The position numbers were made by a program, and so were the translations under genes. From Acidobacteriota bacterium (GTDB taxonomy: Bacteria > Acidobacteriota > Thermoanaerobaculia > Thermoanaerobaculales > Thermoanaerobaculaceae), in contig JACQZW010000081.1 of NCBI GenBank assembly GCA_016213675.1, forward strand, positions 28,931-92,930: a stretch of DNA of 64,000 nt. Direction: 5' to 3'. The notes under the pieces were generated by a model that was given only the letters and a program-made list of their open reading frames with translations, was not told the origin of the DNA and ran no database searches. Numbering within the stretch: position 1 is the stretch's first letter; the number at the start of each line of letters is the position of its first letter. Positions 11,076 through 22,600 of the stretch are shown here, in pieces.

Positions 11076-13564
11076 TCTTCGTGCTCCTTTGGGGCGGGGT
11101 CGGGGAGCTGCCACCCTTCGATGGCGGCGAGGATGCGCGCGAGGTCCTCCTCGAGACTGCCCGAGGACGGGGTTTCGGCGATGCGACCCAGCTCGCTGCC
11201 GCCGGCGGCCACGACGATCGTCGGGACCAGCTCGATCGTGCCGAACGGCCAGGCGGCGGGGTCGATCGCCTTGGAGCGGTCGATCGCGGTCAGCCGCGGC
11301 GCCTCGAACGGCGAGTCCGCTCCGAGCGCCGCCAGGATCTTCTCCAGGCGGGGGCCCTGCTCGCGGGAGTCGCCGCACCAGGTCCCCATCGCGACGTGCA
11401 GCTCGTAGCGGAGACGCGCCGTCCGGAGGTACGCGAGCCACTCGTCCTTCGGCACGTACGCCTCGCGCTCGTCCCGCCAGTGAGGGATCTCCCGGTCGAG
11501 CCGGCCGGCTTCGACGGCCCCGTACCAGACGGGGACGTAAACCGGGAGCGGCCCTTCTCCGGGCCGGACGCGGATGATCCGGTCACCGACGCGGAGGCGC
11601 TCGGCGACGTCGAGCCCGTTGACCACCGTGCCGATCACCGGGTAGCGGCCAGTCAGGTGCGGCTGCGCCGTCAGGGTGACGAAGAACTGCGAGCCGGCGG
11701 TGTCCGGGCCCGAGTGGGCGAGCCCGACGGCGCCCGCCTCGTAGGGCGAGAGCGACAGCTCGTCGCGCAGCGTGAACCCCGGGCCGCCCCAGCCGTCGCC
11801 GCGCGGGTCGCCTCCCTGGGTCACGAAGTCGGGCACCACCCGGTGGAACGTCAGGCCGTCGAAGAACTTCTTCTCCGCCAACTCGCTCACGCGGAAGCAG
11901 GTCAACGGCGCGTGGACGGTGTCCAGCCTGAGCTGGATCGTGCCGCGCCAGGTGACGACCTCGAGCCAGCGCTCGCGGGCCGCCCACGCGACCACGCCAC
12001 GGTAGAACTCGAGATCCTTGCCGGTGGCCACCTCGGGGAGCGGGCTCCGCACGCCGTGGCGGGCGAGCGCGGCCCACGCCGACCGCGCCACCACCGGGTC
12101 CTTGCTCACCTTGAGCCCATGCAGGGTGCGGGCGACCGCTGGCGAGAGGGTCTTCCCGGCCGACAGTGCATCGATGAGCGCCACGGCGGCGTCCGGGACC
12201 GCCGCCCCGCCCTCCCTGTCCAGCGCCTCGGCGAGCGCCTGCGGGGCGAGGGCGGCGCCAGGGACACCGTTCCCGGCGGCGCGACCGAGCGCCTCGACGG
12301 CGGCGGCCCGGACCGCGGGATCCCCATCGCCGAGCCGCCCCTTGAGGACGTCGGCGACCGCGGCGTCCGCCGATTCGCCGAGCCTCTCGACCGCTGCGAG
12401 CCGCACGGCGGCGCTCGGGTCGGCGAGGAGCGCGACGAGCCGCGAAACGCCGCCGGGCAGCAGCGCAACCGCCCGCACGCCGGCCACTCGAGTCTCGTCG
12501 CTGTCCCCGCCGAGCCGGCTCTCGACGAGCGCGCCCGCCTCGGGCGCGCCCGAGCGGGCCAGCGCCTCGAGCGCCTCGCCGCTCACCCAGCGCTCGCCGG
12601 CGCCGACCACGGCGAGGAGGTCCTCGCGGCAGCAGCGCGCGGCCCCCGCCAGGCGCACCGCGGCCACACGGCGGTGGACCGTGCGGGGGTCGGCGTCACG
12701 GAGCAACGGCGCGAGCACCGCGTCCAGCGACGGCGGGCCAGGATCGTTCCTCCGCGCCTCGGTCAGCGGCGCGAGGGCGAGCAGGGCGGCGATGCGCACG
12801 CGCTCGTCGGCGTCCCGGATCCCGGCGAGGCCCGCGTCCCAGCCTTCGGCGAACGCCCCGCGCCTGATCCCGTCGAGGGCGACGAGGCGCACCGTCGGCT
12901 CGGCATCCCGCGTCGCGCGCACCAGTCCCTGGGCCGCGTCCTTGTTGCCGGACCGGCTTAGCGACCAGGCCGCCGCGAGCCGCACCCGCGGCTCGCCGTC
13001 CGCGAGCGCGGCCGTCGCGACCGCGGCCCATCGTGCGCCCTTCGTCCGCCACAGCTCCTGGAGGATCGCCCCCTTGACGCCCGGATCGGGTTCGTCGCGG
13101 AGGCGGCGGAGCAGCACGTCCTCGCTGGCGGCGAGGCCCGAGGCACCGAGCCCCCACGCCGCCGCCGCGCGGACCTGGGCGACCGGGTCGTCGAGGAGCC
13201 GCCGGAGGAGGGCTTCGATCTTCTTGAGCGCCTTGGCGTCGTCCACGCCGGGAGCCCGGCCGAGGAGTCGTCCGGCGCCCTCGGCCGCCGCCGCGCGCAC
13301 CGCCGGGTCGCGGTCCGTGCCGAGGCGGGCGAGCAGGAGGGCCGCGCGGGGGTCCGCAGTGGCCGCCACGGCGCGGACGGTGCGGGCCCGGACAACGGGG
13401 CTCTCATGGGCGGCGAGCGCGTCGAGTGCCGGAGCGTCGAGTCGCCGCGCATCCTCGAGCGCGAGCAGCCGCGCCACTGCGTCGTCGGGGTTGGCCGGCG
13501 TCTGGGCGGCCGCGAGCGTCGCGGCCGCGGCGACGATCAGCAGGGCAACGTGGGTCGGCCTCAT
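11072..13564 (-). CDS. Exported HEAT-repeat / cyclophilin / thioredoxin-fold fusion protein
   Basis: An 830-residue protein with a Sec signal peptide (residues 1-20, ending LAAAQ). Residues about 25-530 are Ala/Leu/Arg-rich HEAT (PBS-lyase-like) repeats with recurring AVRAAAVEALGR patterns. A cyclophilin-type peptidyl-prolyl isomerase follows (about 545-675), with FHRVVPDFVTQGGDP carrying the Arg, Phe and Gln of the active site, and GSQFFVTL. The C-terminal 110 residues resemble a thioredoxin fold with MGTWCGDS (WCGDS near 729-733), so one cysteine replaces the usual CxxC. Likely a periplasmic folding or redox factor that docks clients through HEAT repeats; this is inference. The start overlaps the small zinc-ribbon gene by ATGA. 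Confidence 0.88.
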   Translation of the reverse strand: MRPTHVALLIVAAAATLAAAQTPANPDDAVARLLALEDARRLDAPALDALAAHESPVVRARTVRAVAATADPRAALLLARLGTDRDPAVRAAAAEGAGRLLGRAPGVDDAKALKKIEALLRRLLDDPVAQVRAAAAWGLGASGLAASEDVLLRRLRDEPDPGVKGAILQELWRTKGARWAAVATAALADGEPRVRLAAAWSLSRSGNKDAAQGLVRATRDAEPTVRLVALDGIRRGAFAEGWDAGLAGIRDADERVRIAALLALAPLTEARRNDPGPPSLDAVLAPLLRDADPRTVHRRVAAVRLAGAARCCREDLLAVVGAGERWVSGEALEALARSGAPEAGALVESRLGGDSDETRVAGVRAVALLPGGVSRLVALLADPSAAVRLAAVERLGESADAAVADVLKGRLGDGDPAVRAAAVEALGRAAGNGVPGAALAPQALAEALDREGGAAVPDAAVALIDALSAGKTLSPAVARTLHGLKVSKDPVVARSAWAALARHGVRSPLPEVATGKDLEFYRGVVAWAARERWLEVVTWRGTIQLRLDTVHAPLTCFRVSELAEKKFFDGLTFHRVVPDFVTQGGDPRGDGWGGPGFTLRDELSLSPYEAGAVGLAHSGPDTAGSQFFVTLTAQPHLTGRYPVIGTVVNGLDVAERLRVGDRIIRVRPGEGPLPVYVPVWYGAVEAGRLDREIPHWRDEREAYVPKDEWLAYLRTARLRYELHVAMGTWCGDSREQGPRLEKILAALGADSPFEAPRLTAIDRSKAIDPAAWPFGTIELVPTIVVAAGGSELGRIAETPSSGSLEEDLARILAAIEGWQLPDPAPKEHEE

Positions 13565-13722
13565 CCCTTGCGCTCCTTCTCCCGCTCGTCGGCCATCGCC
13601 TTGTTGAAGCAGGCGTAGCAGATCGGTCCCTTGTCGGTGTCCATCTTCTTGTGCTCGAGGAGCGGACCGAGGTCGCGGCCACAGGAGAAGCAGTGCCGGC
13701 CGTCCGCGATCGGCAGTCTCAT
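13561..13722 (-). CDS. Small zinc-ribbon protein
   Basis: A 53-residue ORF starting MRLPIADGRHCFSCGRD. It has two CxxC pairs, CFSC near residues 11-14 and CYAC near 35-38, and a charged tail (ADEREKEREK-like), consistent with one structural zinc. Its stop overlaps the ATG of the HEAT-cyclophilin gene (ATGA), and it lies 19 bases after the phosphoesterase stop. The tight coupling and clean cysteine spacing argue that it is real. Function unknown. Confidence 0.75.
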   Translation of the reverse strand: MRLPIADGRHCFSCGRDLGPLLEHKKMDTDKGPICYACFNKAMADEREKERKG

Positions 13723-13741
13723 CGCGTGCCTCCCGGGCGCG

Positions 13742-14500
13742 TCACGCGCCGTGGATCAGGCGGTCGCCGAGGATCGGCGGCAGCCCGGCGGCGAGGATAC
13801 GCCGCCTCGAGGACTCGACGTCGTAGGGTACCCGGTACAGCGTGAACCGCCCGACGGCTGAGTCGTACATGCCGTAGGCCGCCCGCGGGTCGCGGTCGCG
13901 GGGCTGACCCACCGAGCCTGGGTTGATCATGTAGCGCCTCGAGGGGTCGAGGTCGATGACCACCCGGCTGCCGCGCAGCAGCACGCCGACGATGCTCTCG
14001 CGGCCGCCGGCGGCGTGGTACTCGAACATGCACGGGATGTGCGAGTGGCCGAAGAACGTCACGCGGGCGGAGGAGGCCGAGAACGCCTCCTTGGCCTCGA
14101 CCTCGGTGAACAGGTACTCGTCCTCGTCGATCGGCGAGCCGTGGCAGATGGCCAGGCCCTCCTCGACGTCCCGCGGCCCGATCGGGACGCCCTCGAGGAA
14201 GCGCCGGTTCGGCTGGGTGAGCATCTGCTCGCTCCAGGCCGCCGCCCGGCGGGCGTGGGAGTTGAAGAACACCGCGCCCTGGCCGGGGTCCAGCACGACC
14301 CGGTCGTGGTTCCCCCGCACCGCGATCATCGTGCCGCCGAGGTCGCGCATCCTCTCGACCACCTGGTTGGGCGCGGCTCCGTAGCCGACCGCGTCGCCGA
14401 GGAAGAGCACGGCGTCGCGCCGCTTCCTGGCCGCATGGGCCAGCACGGCGCGGAGCGCCTCGAGGTTGCCGTGGATGTCCGACAGGACCAGGTATTTCAA
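13742..14500 (-). CDS. Calcineurin-like metallophosphoesterase
   Basis: A 252-residue protein with all family motifs: SDIHGN (residues 7-12), GDAVGYG, GNHD and GHSH. These bind two metals for phosphoester hydrolysis. The NPGSVGQPRD block near residue 200 fits the YfcE-like phosphodiesterase subgroup. Its ATG overlaps the aroK stop by four bases. Substrate cannot be inferred. Confidence 0.92.
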   Translation of the reverse strand: MKYLVLSDIHGNLEALRAVLAHAARKRRDAVLFLGDAVGYGAAPNQVVERMRDLGGTMIAVRGNHDRVVLDPGQGAVFFNSHARRAAAWSEQMLTQPNRRFLEGVPIGPRDVEEGLAICHGSPIDEDEYLFTEVEAKEAFSASSARVTFFGHSHIPCMFEYHAAGGRESIVGVLLRGSRVVIDLDPSRRYMINPGSVGQPRDRDPRAAYGMYDSAVGRFTLYRVPYDVESSRRRILAAGLPPILGDRLIHGA

Positions 14501-15000
14501 CCGAGCTCCCCCAGCAACAACGCGATGCGTCCTGCGATCGCTTCCGGGTCCTCGCTCTCTTGCGGCCGCACGTGGAAATTCGCCTGACGGTAGTGCTGCA
14601 GGCGGCTTCTGTACAGATCATACGCGTTTTCGGGCGTGGAGAACAACGGTCGGTCCTCGCGCTTCCCGGGTAGCCGGCGCAGCACCTCCTGCCACGGCGG
14701 GTCGAGGAAGATCGAGACGCCGAGGTGCGCGATGAGCACCCGGTTGGCCTCGACGGTGAACGTCCCGCCGCCGGTCGCCACCACGGCGTCCTCGAACCGC
14801 CCGCACGCCTCGAGCTGGCGGGATTCCTCGGCCCGGAACGCGCCCTCGCCGAGGCGCCGGAAGATCTCCGGGACCGTCATCGAGAGGCCGGCCGCGATGC
14901 GCTCGTCGAGGTCCACGAAGAGCGCACCGGTCCGCTGCGCCAACGCGCGGCCCGTCGTGCTCTTGCCTGCGCCCATGAAGCCGATGAGGAAGACCCGCAT
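14497..15000 (-). CDS. aroK: Shikimate kinase
   Basis: Phosphorylates shikimate at the 3-OH in the chorismate pathway. The product is 167 residues. It has Walker A GFMGAGKSTTGRA (about 7-19), the shikimate-contact Asp in FVDLDERI, Arg in FRAEESRQLE, and ATGGGTF (about 79-85). The ATG at 14998-15000 is 17 bases after the accC stop. The usual partner aroB is not adjacent. Confidence 0.95.
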   Translation of the reverse strand: MRVFLIGFMGAGKSTTGRALAQRTGALFVDLDERIAAGLSMTVPEIFRRLGEGAFRAEESRQLEACGRFEDAVVATGGGTFTVEANRVLIAHLGVSIFLDPPWQEVLRRLPGKREDRPLFSTPENAYDLYRSRLQHYRQANFHVRPQESEDPEAIAGRIALLLGELG

Positions 15001-15017
15001 CTCGGGCTCCCGGCGCT

Positions 15018-16355
<1,338 letters not shown>

Positions 16356-16518
16356 TGGATGCGGGGGGCCGGTCGCCCCCCTCCCTCGCCTCCGCGACCT
16401 TGCCCCCCGGGCCCCCCTCGCGTCGCCGGCAAAGCCGGACGACGCTCGGCACTCGCCCCCTCCCAACCCGGAGAGGTATGGGGCCTGCGAATGGGTTCCG
16501 TCATCGGTCGCCCGGCGC

Positions 16519-17010
<492 letters not shown>

Positions 17011-17026
17011 CACGTGTCCTAGCCCT

Positions 17027-17380
17027 CTAGACGAACTCTTGGCGGAGCCGGGCAGCCGCCAGGCGGCTGGCGAAGCGGGCCTTGCCAGTGTTGCCGTTTC
17101 GCTCGACCACGGTCATCAGGAAGTACTCCTCGGTGATGGTAGTGACCAAGACCAGCCGTTTGTTCCCGGCCACGGCGAGCTGTTCGAGCTCGCCGAGTTG
17201 CAGCTCGCGGTTGGCGGAGGCGATGTCCCGCAGGAACGTCGAGTACTCCGCGATGATGTCCTCGATCTCGCGCGGGTTGCGGCCCCAGCTCTCGACCGGG
17301 ATTCCGTCGCGGTCGGCAATCGCCGTCGCGACCACACCGTCGCACCCACGCACGGTGGCGACCACCTCGCCGAAGTTCAT
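17027..17380 (-). CDS. Roadblock/LC7-domain protein
   Basis: A 117-residue single-domain protein. The pattern [21 protein letters not shown], then a helix, and [21 protein letters not shown], matches the Roadblock/LC7 fold (MglB-like), which regulates small GTPases or acts as a scaffold. The ATG at 17378-17380 overlaps the stop of the TPR gene (ATGA). No small GTPase is visible nearby. Its stop is 16 bases before accB, so it is probably cotranscribed with acetyl-CoA carboxylase genes. Confidence 0.85.
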   Translation of the reverse strand: MNFGEVVATVRGCDGVVATAIADRDGIPVESWGRNPREIEDIIAEYSTFLRDIASANRELQLGELEQLAVAGNKRLVLVTTITEEYFLMTVVERNGNTGKARFASRLAAARLRQEFV

Positions 17381-18747
17381 GCCTGTGCCCGATCCCGGCC
17401 CAGTGTAAGGCACGCGAGGAAGCGCTGCAACGCCGCGATCTTACGCTCGCGCACCGACAGCGGGGGCAGCGGCTCGTCCAGCGGCTCGAGCATATCGCGG
17501 ACCAGCTCGAGCAGGTCCGCCGCCTCCTGGTTGTCGGGGTCCGCCCGCTTGAGCCGCTCGAGCACCTCGACCGCCTTCGGCAACTGCTGCTGCTGGATGT
17601 ACAGCCGGGCCAGCGTCATGGTCGCCGGCGGTTGGGCCGCGGCCGCCTCCGGGTGGGCCTCGGGCACCTCGACTGCGACAGGCTGGTGCCATGGCGCGGG
17701 CGCGGCATCGGGAGGCTCGACCGGTAGCTCCGTCACCACGGCGGGCGTGACGGCCTCGCCGGCGAACGGCGGCTCGACGATCGCCTCGGGCTCGGGCGCC
17801 TCCGCCGGAGCGGCGACGACCGCCGCGGGCTCGAAGGCCTCCCCGACCGTCTCGGGCGGCGCAACCTCGGCCGGCACGAGGGCCGGGAGCTCGGCCGCCT
17901 GCTCGACCGCGAACGGCTCCGCAGGCCCCGGGGCCGGAGCGGGCTCGGCGAGCGGCGGACCGAAGCCGAACACGTCGTCGAGCCCGGCGGCCAGGCTGAC
18001 GCCGTGGTCGGTGAACTCGAACGGGTCGGCGGAGGGCGGTCCGAGGGGCGTCTCGACGACGAACGGCTCCGGCGGTGCGACCGCGACGGGCTCGGCTGCC
18101 GGCTCCGGCCAGGCCGGCGCACCGGCCGGCAGGGCCTGCACCGCGACGACGGGCTCCGCGACCGGCTCGGGCGGTACCTCGGCGATGGCATAGGACTCGA
18201 CGGCGAAGGCGTCGGGGACCGGTTCGGGTTGCGCGGGGGCCGTCGGCGGCATCTCAGCCTCGAGGACCGGGAGGGGTGCCGCGACCGCCGCCAGCGGGGC
18301 GGCCGCAGGCGGCTCGACGAGGGCTCGGGGCGGGCCGACCGGGGGTGCCGTCTCCGAGGCCAGGGCGTCAACCGAGGCCTGCAGGAGGTCGTCGCCCGGC
18401 ACCAGGTCGAGCGCGTGCTGCATGGCGTCGAGCGCGGCCAGGCGCTGCCCCTGCATGAGCCTCGCTTCGCCGAGCAGTCGCCACGACACGGGGTTCGACA
18501 CGTCGAGGTCGAGCGCCTTCCTGAGCACGTCGGCGGCCAGCTCCACCTCACCGGTCTCGATGCGGGCCCGCCCGAGGGCGACCCACGCCGCGACGTAGCG
18601 CGGGTGGTGGACCAGGCCGGCGGTCAGGACGGAGGCCGCCTCGCCGGCGCGACCGTCGCGGCGCAGTAGCTCACCCAACTGGTAGAACTGCCGCGACGTG
18701 GGGTTCGCCGCCAACTCCCGCTGCAGCTCGACGATACGATCGGCCAT
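17377..18747 (-). CDS. Tetratricopeptide repeat protein with long Pro/Ala/Glu-rich linker
   Basis: A 456-residue protein with no signal peptide. Residues about 5-145 hold three to four TPR units (FYQLGELLRRDGRAGEAASVL, AWVALGRARIETGEVELAADVL and on). Residues about 150-365 are low-complexity Pro/Ala/Glu/Val, probably disordered. A last TPR (LARLYIQQQQLPKAVEVLERLKRADPDN) lies near 385-430. It is coupled to the Roadblock gene by a 4-base overlap, so a joint scaffold is likely. The architecture resembles adaptor proteins of gliding or polarity systems, but no diagnostic partner is present. Confidence 0.82.
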   Translation of the reverse strand: MADRIVELQRELAANPTSRQFYQLGELLRRDGRAGEAASVLTAGLVHHPRYVAAWVALGRARIETGEVELAADVLRKALDLDVSNPVSWRLLGEARLMQGQRLAALDAMQHALDLVPGDDLLQASVDALASETAPPVGPPRALVEPPAAAPLAAVAAPLPVLEAEMPPTAPAQPEPVPDAFAVESYAIAEVPPEPVAEPVVAVQALPAGAPAWPEPAAEPVAVAPPEPFVVETPLGPPSADPFEFTDHGVSLAAGLDDVFGFGPPLAEPAPAPGPAEPFAVEQAAELPALVPAEVAPPETVGEAFEPAAVVAAPAEAPEPEAIVEPPFAGEAVTPAVVTELPVEPPDAAPAPWHQPVAVEVPEAHPEAAAAQPPATMTLARLYIQQQQLPKAVEVLERLKRADPDNQEAADLLELVRDMLEPLDEPLPPLSVRERKIAALQRFLACLTLGRDRAQA

Positions 18748-19157
18748 GTCGAAACTGATTGTAGCCTAGACAGCCGTCCCGCCGAAACTGCGTGGTCCGT
18801 GTCCCGTGGCCCGTGGTGCCGGCAACGCTTCTGTGGAGCGCGCCCCCCGGGCGTGCTCACGGGAAGACGAGCACGCGCGGGAGCGCGTGCTCCACAGCAG
18901 AACTCTCATGCCGGCTCTTCCTCAGTGGCAGAGCTGTTGGGGCCGGAGCTCCGCCGCCAACGTCTTCGGACGCGCGGTCACGCTTCGTGTCGTCGCGCTC
19001 GATCAACAGCGCGCGCAGGAGCGCGCGCCCCACCAGCCCTGCGGCATCCGTCTTCTGTAGCGGCCGGCCGCCGGCCGGCCGTCGTCGGACCTGCACGCGC
19101 AACGGTCACGAGACCGGCCGCCCACGGGCGGCCGCTACATGCCCTGCCGGGGACGAC
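18748..19157. repeat. Intergenic region built of inverted-repeat elements
   Basis: No gene is visible in these 410 bases. CTGTGGAGC (18831-18839) pairs with GCTCCACAG (18889-18897) and the interior is rich in GCGCG/CGTGCTC words. GTAGCGGCCG (from about 19057) pairs with CGGCCGCTAC (ending 19139), the latter being copy 2 of the 23-base repeat at 11053. It resembles two REP/MITE-like hairpin units placed side by side. Confidence 0.65.
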
Positions 19158-19517
19158 TCACGCGTGCGTGCGCTGCTCGAGGCGCTCCAGCCGTCCGACG
19201 ACGTCCGCCAGCGCACCCTCGAGGCGAGTCACGCGGCCTTCGAGCTCGGCGTAGGACAGCTTCAGCATCGCTCGCAGCTCGGTGAATTCATGACGAGTCT
19301 CCGCCCGGAATTCGCGAACGTCCACCTTGACGGCGTGCACTTCGTCGGCCAGGAGGACATGGCCCTCGGCGACCAGCCTGATCTGCGCCGTCAGACCCTC
19401 GGCGACCACGTCGAAGTGCCGCTTCGTCTCGGCCGTTGCCTGCTCGAAGTAGCTCTTCGTCTCCGCCGTCGCCGACTCGAAGTGCCGCTGGATCTCGTCC
19501 ATCTCGTCGCGGGTCAT
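19158..19517 (-). CDS. Coiled-coil protein of unknown function
   Basis: A 119-residue, highly charged, helical protein. The tandem 11-residue pattern HFESATAETKSYFEQATAET near residues 12-33 and the C-terminal heptads (LEGRVTRLEGALADVVGRLERLEQ) predict coiled coil along most of its length. There is no signal peptide. A GGAGG ribosome site is eight bases before the ATG. It lies alone between repeat-rich DNA and the TIG lipoprotein terminator. Resembles generic DUF-type coiled-coil ORFs; no function assigned. Confidence 0.7.
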   Translation of the reverse strand: MTRDEMDEIQRHFESATAETKSYFEQATAETKRHFDVVAEGLTAQIRLVAEGHVLLADEVHAVKVDVREFRAETRHEFTELRAMLKLSYAELEGRVTRLEGALADVVGRLERLEQRTHA

Positions 19518-19575
19518 GCCGTCGCCTCCGCGGTACCGGAGGCAGCATCGTAGCGCGACGCGGCGGGCAGAGAAA

Positions 19576-19599
19576 GGGCCGCGGGAGAACCCGCGGCCC
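19576..19599 (-). terminator. Intrinsic terminator ending the pil-lipoprotein operon
   Basis: A perfect 10-bp stem GGGCCGCGGG/CCCGCGGCCC with a 4-base loop. On the minus strand it is followed by TTTCTCT. It lies 25 bases after the stop of the TIG lipoprotein gene. Confidence 0.85.
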
Positions 19600-19623
19600 G
19601 GAGACTTCGGAGGTGCCTTGCTT

Positions 19624-22600
19624 CTAGATATACGTAAAACCTGCCGGTAGCGTTCCTGTCCCGCCAGTGGTCGTCACCGAGACGGTTACCGCGCCTGCGA
19701 CTCCCGGCGGCGTGCTGCAGGTGATCGTCGTGGGGTTGACCACGACCACACCCGTCGCCGGGTTACCGCCGAACGTCACGGTGGCCCCGGTCACGAAGTT
19801 CGTACCGTTGACAGTTACGAGCTCGCCACCCGCGGCCACTCCGGTGGGCGGAACCACCCCGGTCACCGTCGGCGCCGGCGGGTTGACGGTGAAGAGCGGG
19901 GAGATTGCCGTGATCGCGCAGACACCCGATCCGACCTGCGCAATGATGTTCGCCCCGGCGGATGCCGTGGTCGGGGTGACCATCACGGGCCACGGGCTCG
20001 TCCAGCCGATCGGAATGGTGGCCGAGGCCGGCGACGCCGTGGTGTTGACGTAGGACAGCGTCACGATCGTCGGCGAGGCCGACGGCGAAGGTGCGAATCC
20101 GATGCTCAACTGGAACGGCACTCCCTGCACAGCAGCGAACGGCACTGATGGTAACGCGAGGGACATGCTACTCACCGACGTCAACCGGCACGTCGTGTCG
20201 CACGGGCGAATGTAGATCGCCGCCTGCAGCGTGTCGTTGCAGGTGTTGACCGTGTTGGTGATCGTCATCGCCAGCGCCGTGTCGACGTACTGCAGGCCAC
20301 AGGTCGAGCCGATCAGGCAGGAGATCTCGCGCAGCGGGACGCCGGTGAGGTCGGGCAACACCGCGGTGACCTCGGTCTCCGACACCCAGGTCGTCGGGAC
20401 CTCGACGCCGAGGTCGCCGAAGCGCACGGTCATCGCCGACTGCGTCGTACCGTCGCGCCGCTCGAAGCCGGTGCCGTGGATGTGGACCACGTGGTTCGAC
20501 CACGGCGTGCTGCACCCCGCGATCGAGTTGTACTCCTGGACGAAGTTGCTTTGGGTCTCGTCGATGGTCACCGCCGTGATGAGCGGGTTGGCGGCGAGGT
20601 AGGTGAAGTTCGGCCCGATGGCCGACAGGTTCGAGCCGAGGTTCGTGACCTTGACCGGTCCGGCTTGCGGCCCGCAGCCCCGGGCGCCCGACGGCACCGG
20701 CGCCGTGCGGACGACGACCTCCGTGCCGGCCACCGACAGCACCTCGGCGACGAGGTCGCCGCTGCCGATCATGATGACGACCTGGACCGGGGCGACGAAG
20801 CCCTGGCCGTAGATCGTGACGATCGTCCCGCCCTGCATCGTGCCCTGGTTCGGGCTGATACCGGAGATGAACATCGCCTCGCCGTAGCGGAACTGCAAGG
20901 CGTTCGAGGTCTGGCCGGTCGCCTGGTTCTTGACCGTCACGTCGACGGTCGTCGGGGTCCCCGGCTGGGTCGGCGTGATGCTCGGCGAGTAGCAGATCAC
21001 CTGCTCGTAGTTGACCGAGATGACCTGGGCCTGGCGGTCCGCGAAGAACACCTGGGCCGGGTACTGGAAGCCGCGGCCGATGAGCGTCACCCGCGTGCCG
21101 CCCTCGACCGGGCCGGAGTTCGGCGAGATCGAGAAGAGCTGCGGGACCTCGGCCTCGACGTAGGTGTAGGCGTTGGCCAGGGTGACGGTCTGGTCGCGGC
21201 CGGTGCCGTACTGGGTCGTGAGCGTGACGTTGACCGGCCCGGTCGGGAGCGTCCCGGTGACCGGCGGCGTCAGCACCGTGACCGAGGTACCGTCGGCGGC
21301 GACGGTCTGCACGATGGCGTCGCCGACGCCCTCGAAGACGACCCGCATCGGCGGCAGGAAGTACCTGCCGTAGATCGTCACCAGCTCGCCGCCGGCGCGC
21401 CCGCCGCGGTTCGGCACCATGTAGTAGACGAGCGGCGGCCGCGACTCGCCGACGTAGGTGTAGACGTTGACGAACGTCGCGGTACCGGCGGCCGTCGTGA
21501 TGGCGATGCCGACCGGCACGTCGGTGGTCACCGGTTCCGGCGAGGCCTCCGGCGTGAGCAGCGTGATCTGCGTCTTGTCGGCGGAGATCGAGAGCACCTG
21601 GGCCGGCCGCGAGAGGTTGATCGGGCTGCCGATCTGGAACGTCACGGTCGCGTTGGTGAAGTACCGGCCGGTGAGGGTGACGGTCTGGCCGCCGCGCGGG
21701 CTGCCGCGGTTGGGCTCGACGTCGTAGAGGATCGGCAGGACGCCGGCGTCGGGCCGCCACGTGAAGCCGTTGGGGAAGGTGTACTCGCGCTGGCCGGTCG
21801 TGCCGACGCTGGTCAGGATCGTGACGTCGACGATCAGTGGTGCGGGTAGCGGGTCCGTGTGACGTGGCGTGAGGACGGTCACCGCCCGGTTGTCGGCGGA
21901 GACCGAGACGAACTCGGCGAGCTCCTGGCCGAACTTGACTTGGATCGGGGTGAAGAAGTTGATCCCGGTGAGGACGACCTGCTCGCCGCCCACCCACGAG
22001 CCCTCGGGCGGGACGACCGAGTAGATGCTCGGCGGCCCGCCGGGGATGGTGTCGCGGTACGTGAACCCGCCCGGGACGGTCTCGCTGCCCGTGTTCGCAA
22101 AGCCGACAGCCACCCGAACGGTGACGTCAGCGGGTGCGGATGGTCCGGAGAACTCGGCGGGCGGCGTCAGCAGGACGATCTCGTCGCCCGTCGTCGTCAC
22201 CGACAACACCTGGGCGTTTCGGCTGACGCCTCCGACGCTGAATGCCACCGCAACCGGCTCTGCGAAACCACGTCCGTAAATGGTGACCCGGTCACCGCCC
22301 GCTTTCGTGCCTTCGTCCGGCTGGATCGAGTAGATCGCTAGCGTGAGCGGGTTGACGACCTCGAAGAACGTGACGAATAGTTCGGCCTTGTTGTTCGGCA
22401 CGCGCGCTGTGACCTGGACCCGGGTGGTTCTGTCTACACTGGAATCGGCGCAGAGTAGTGCGCTTGCCTTGCCCGCGGTCGTCAGCTTGACGATGTCGGT
22501 GGCGCCGTTCTCGAAATGCGCAGGCCCCGTGACGTTGAACGCCACCGAGGTGTTGTCCGGCGCCGACTGTCCCCCGCTGCTCGTGACCGTGGCCACCAAG

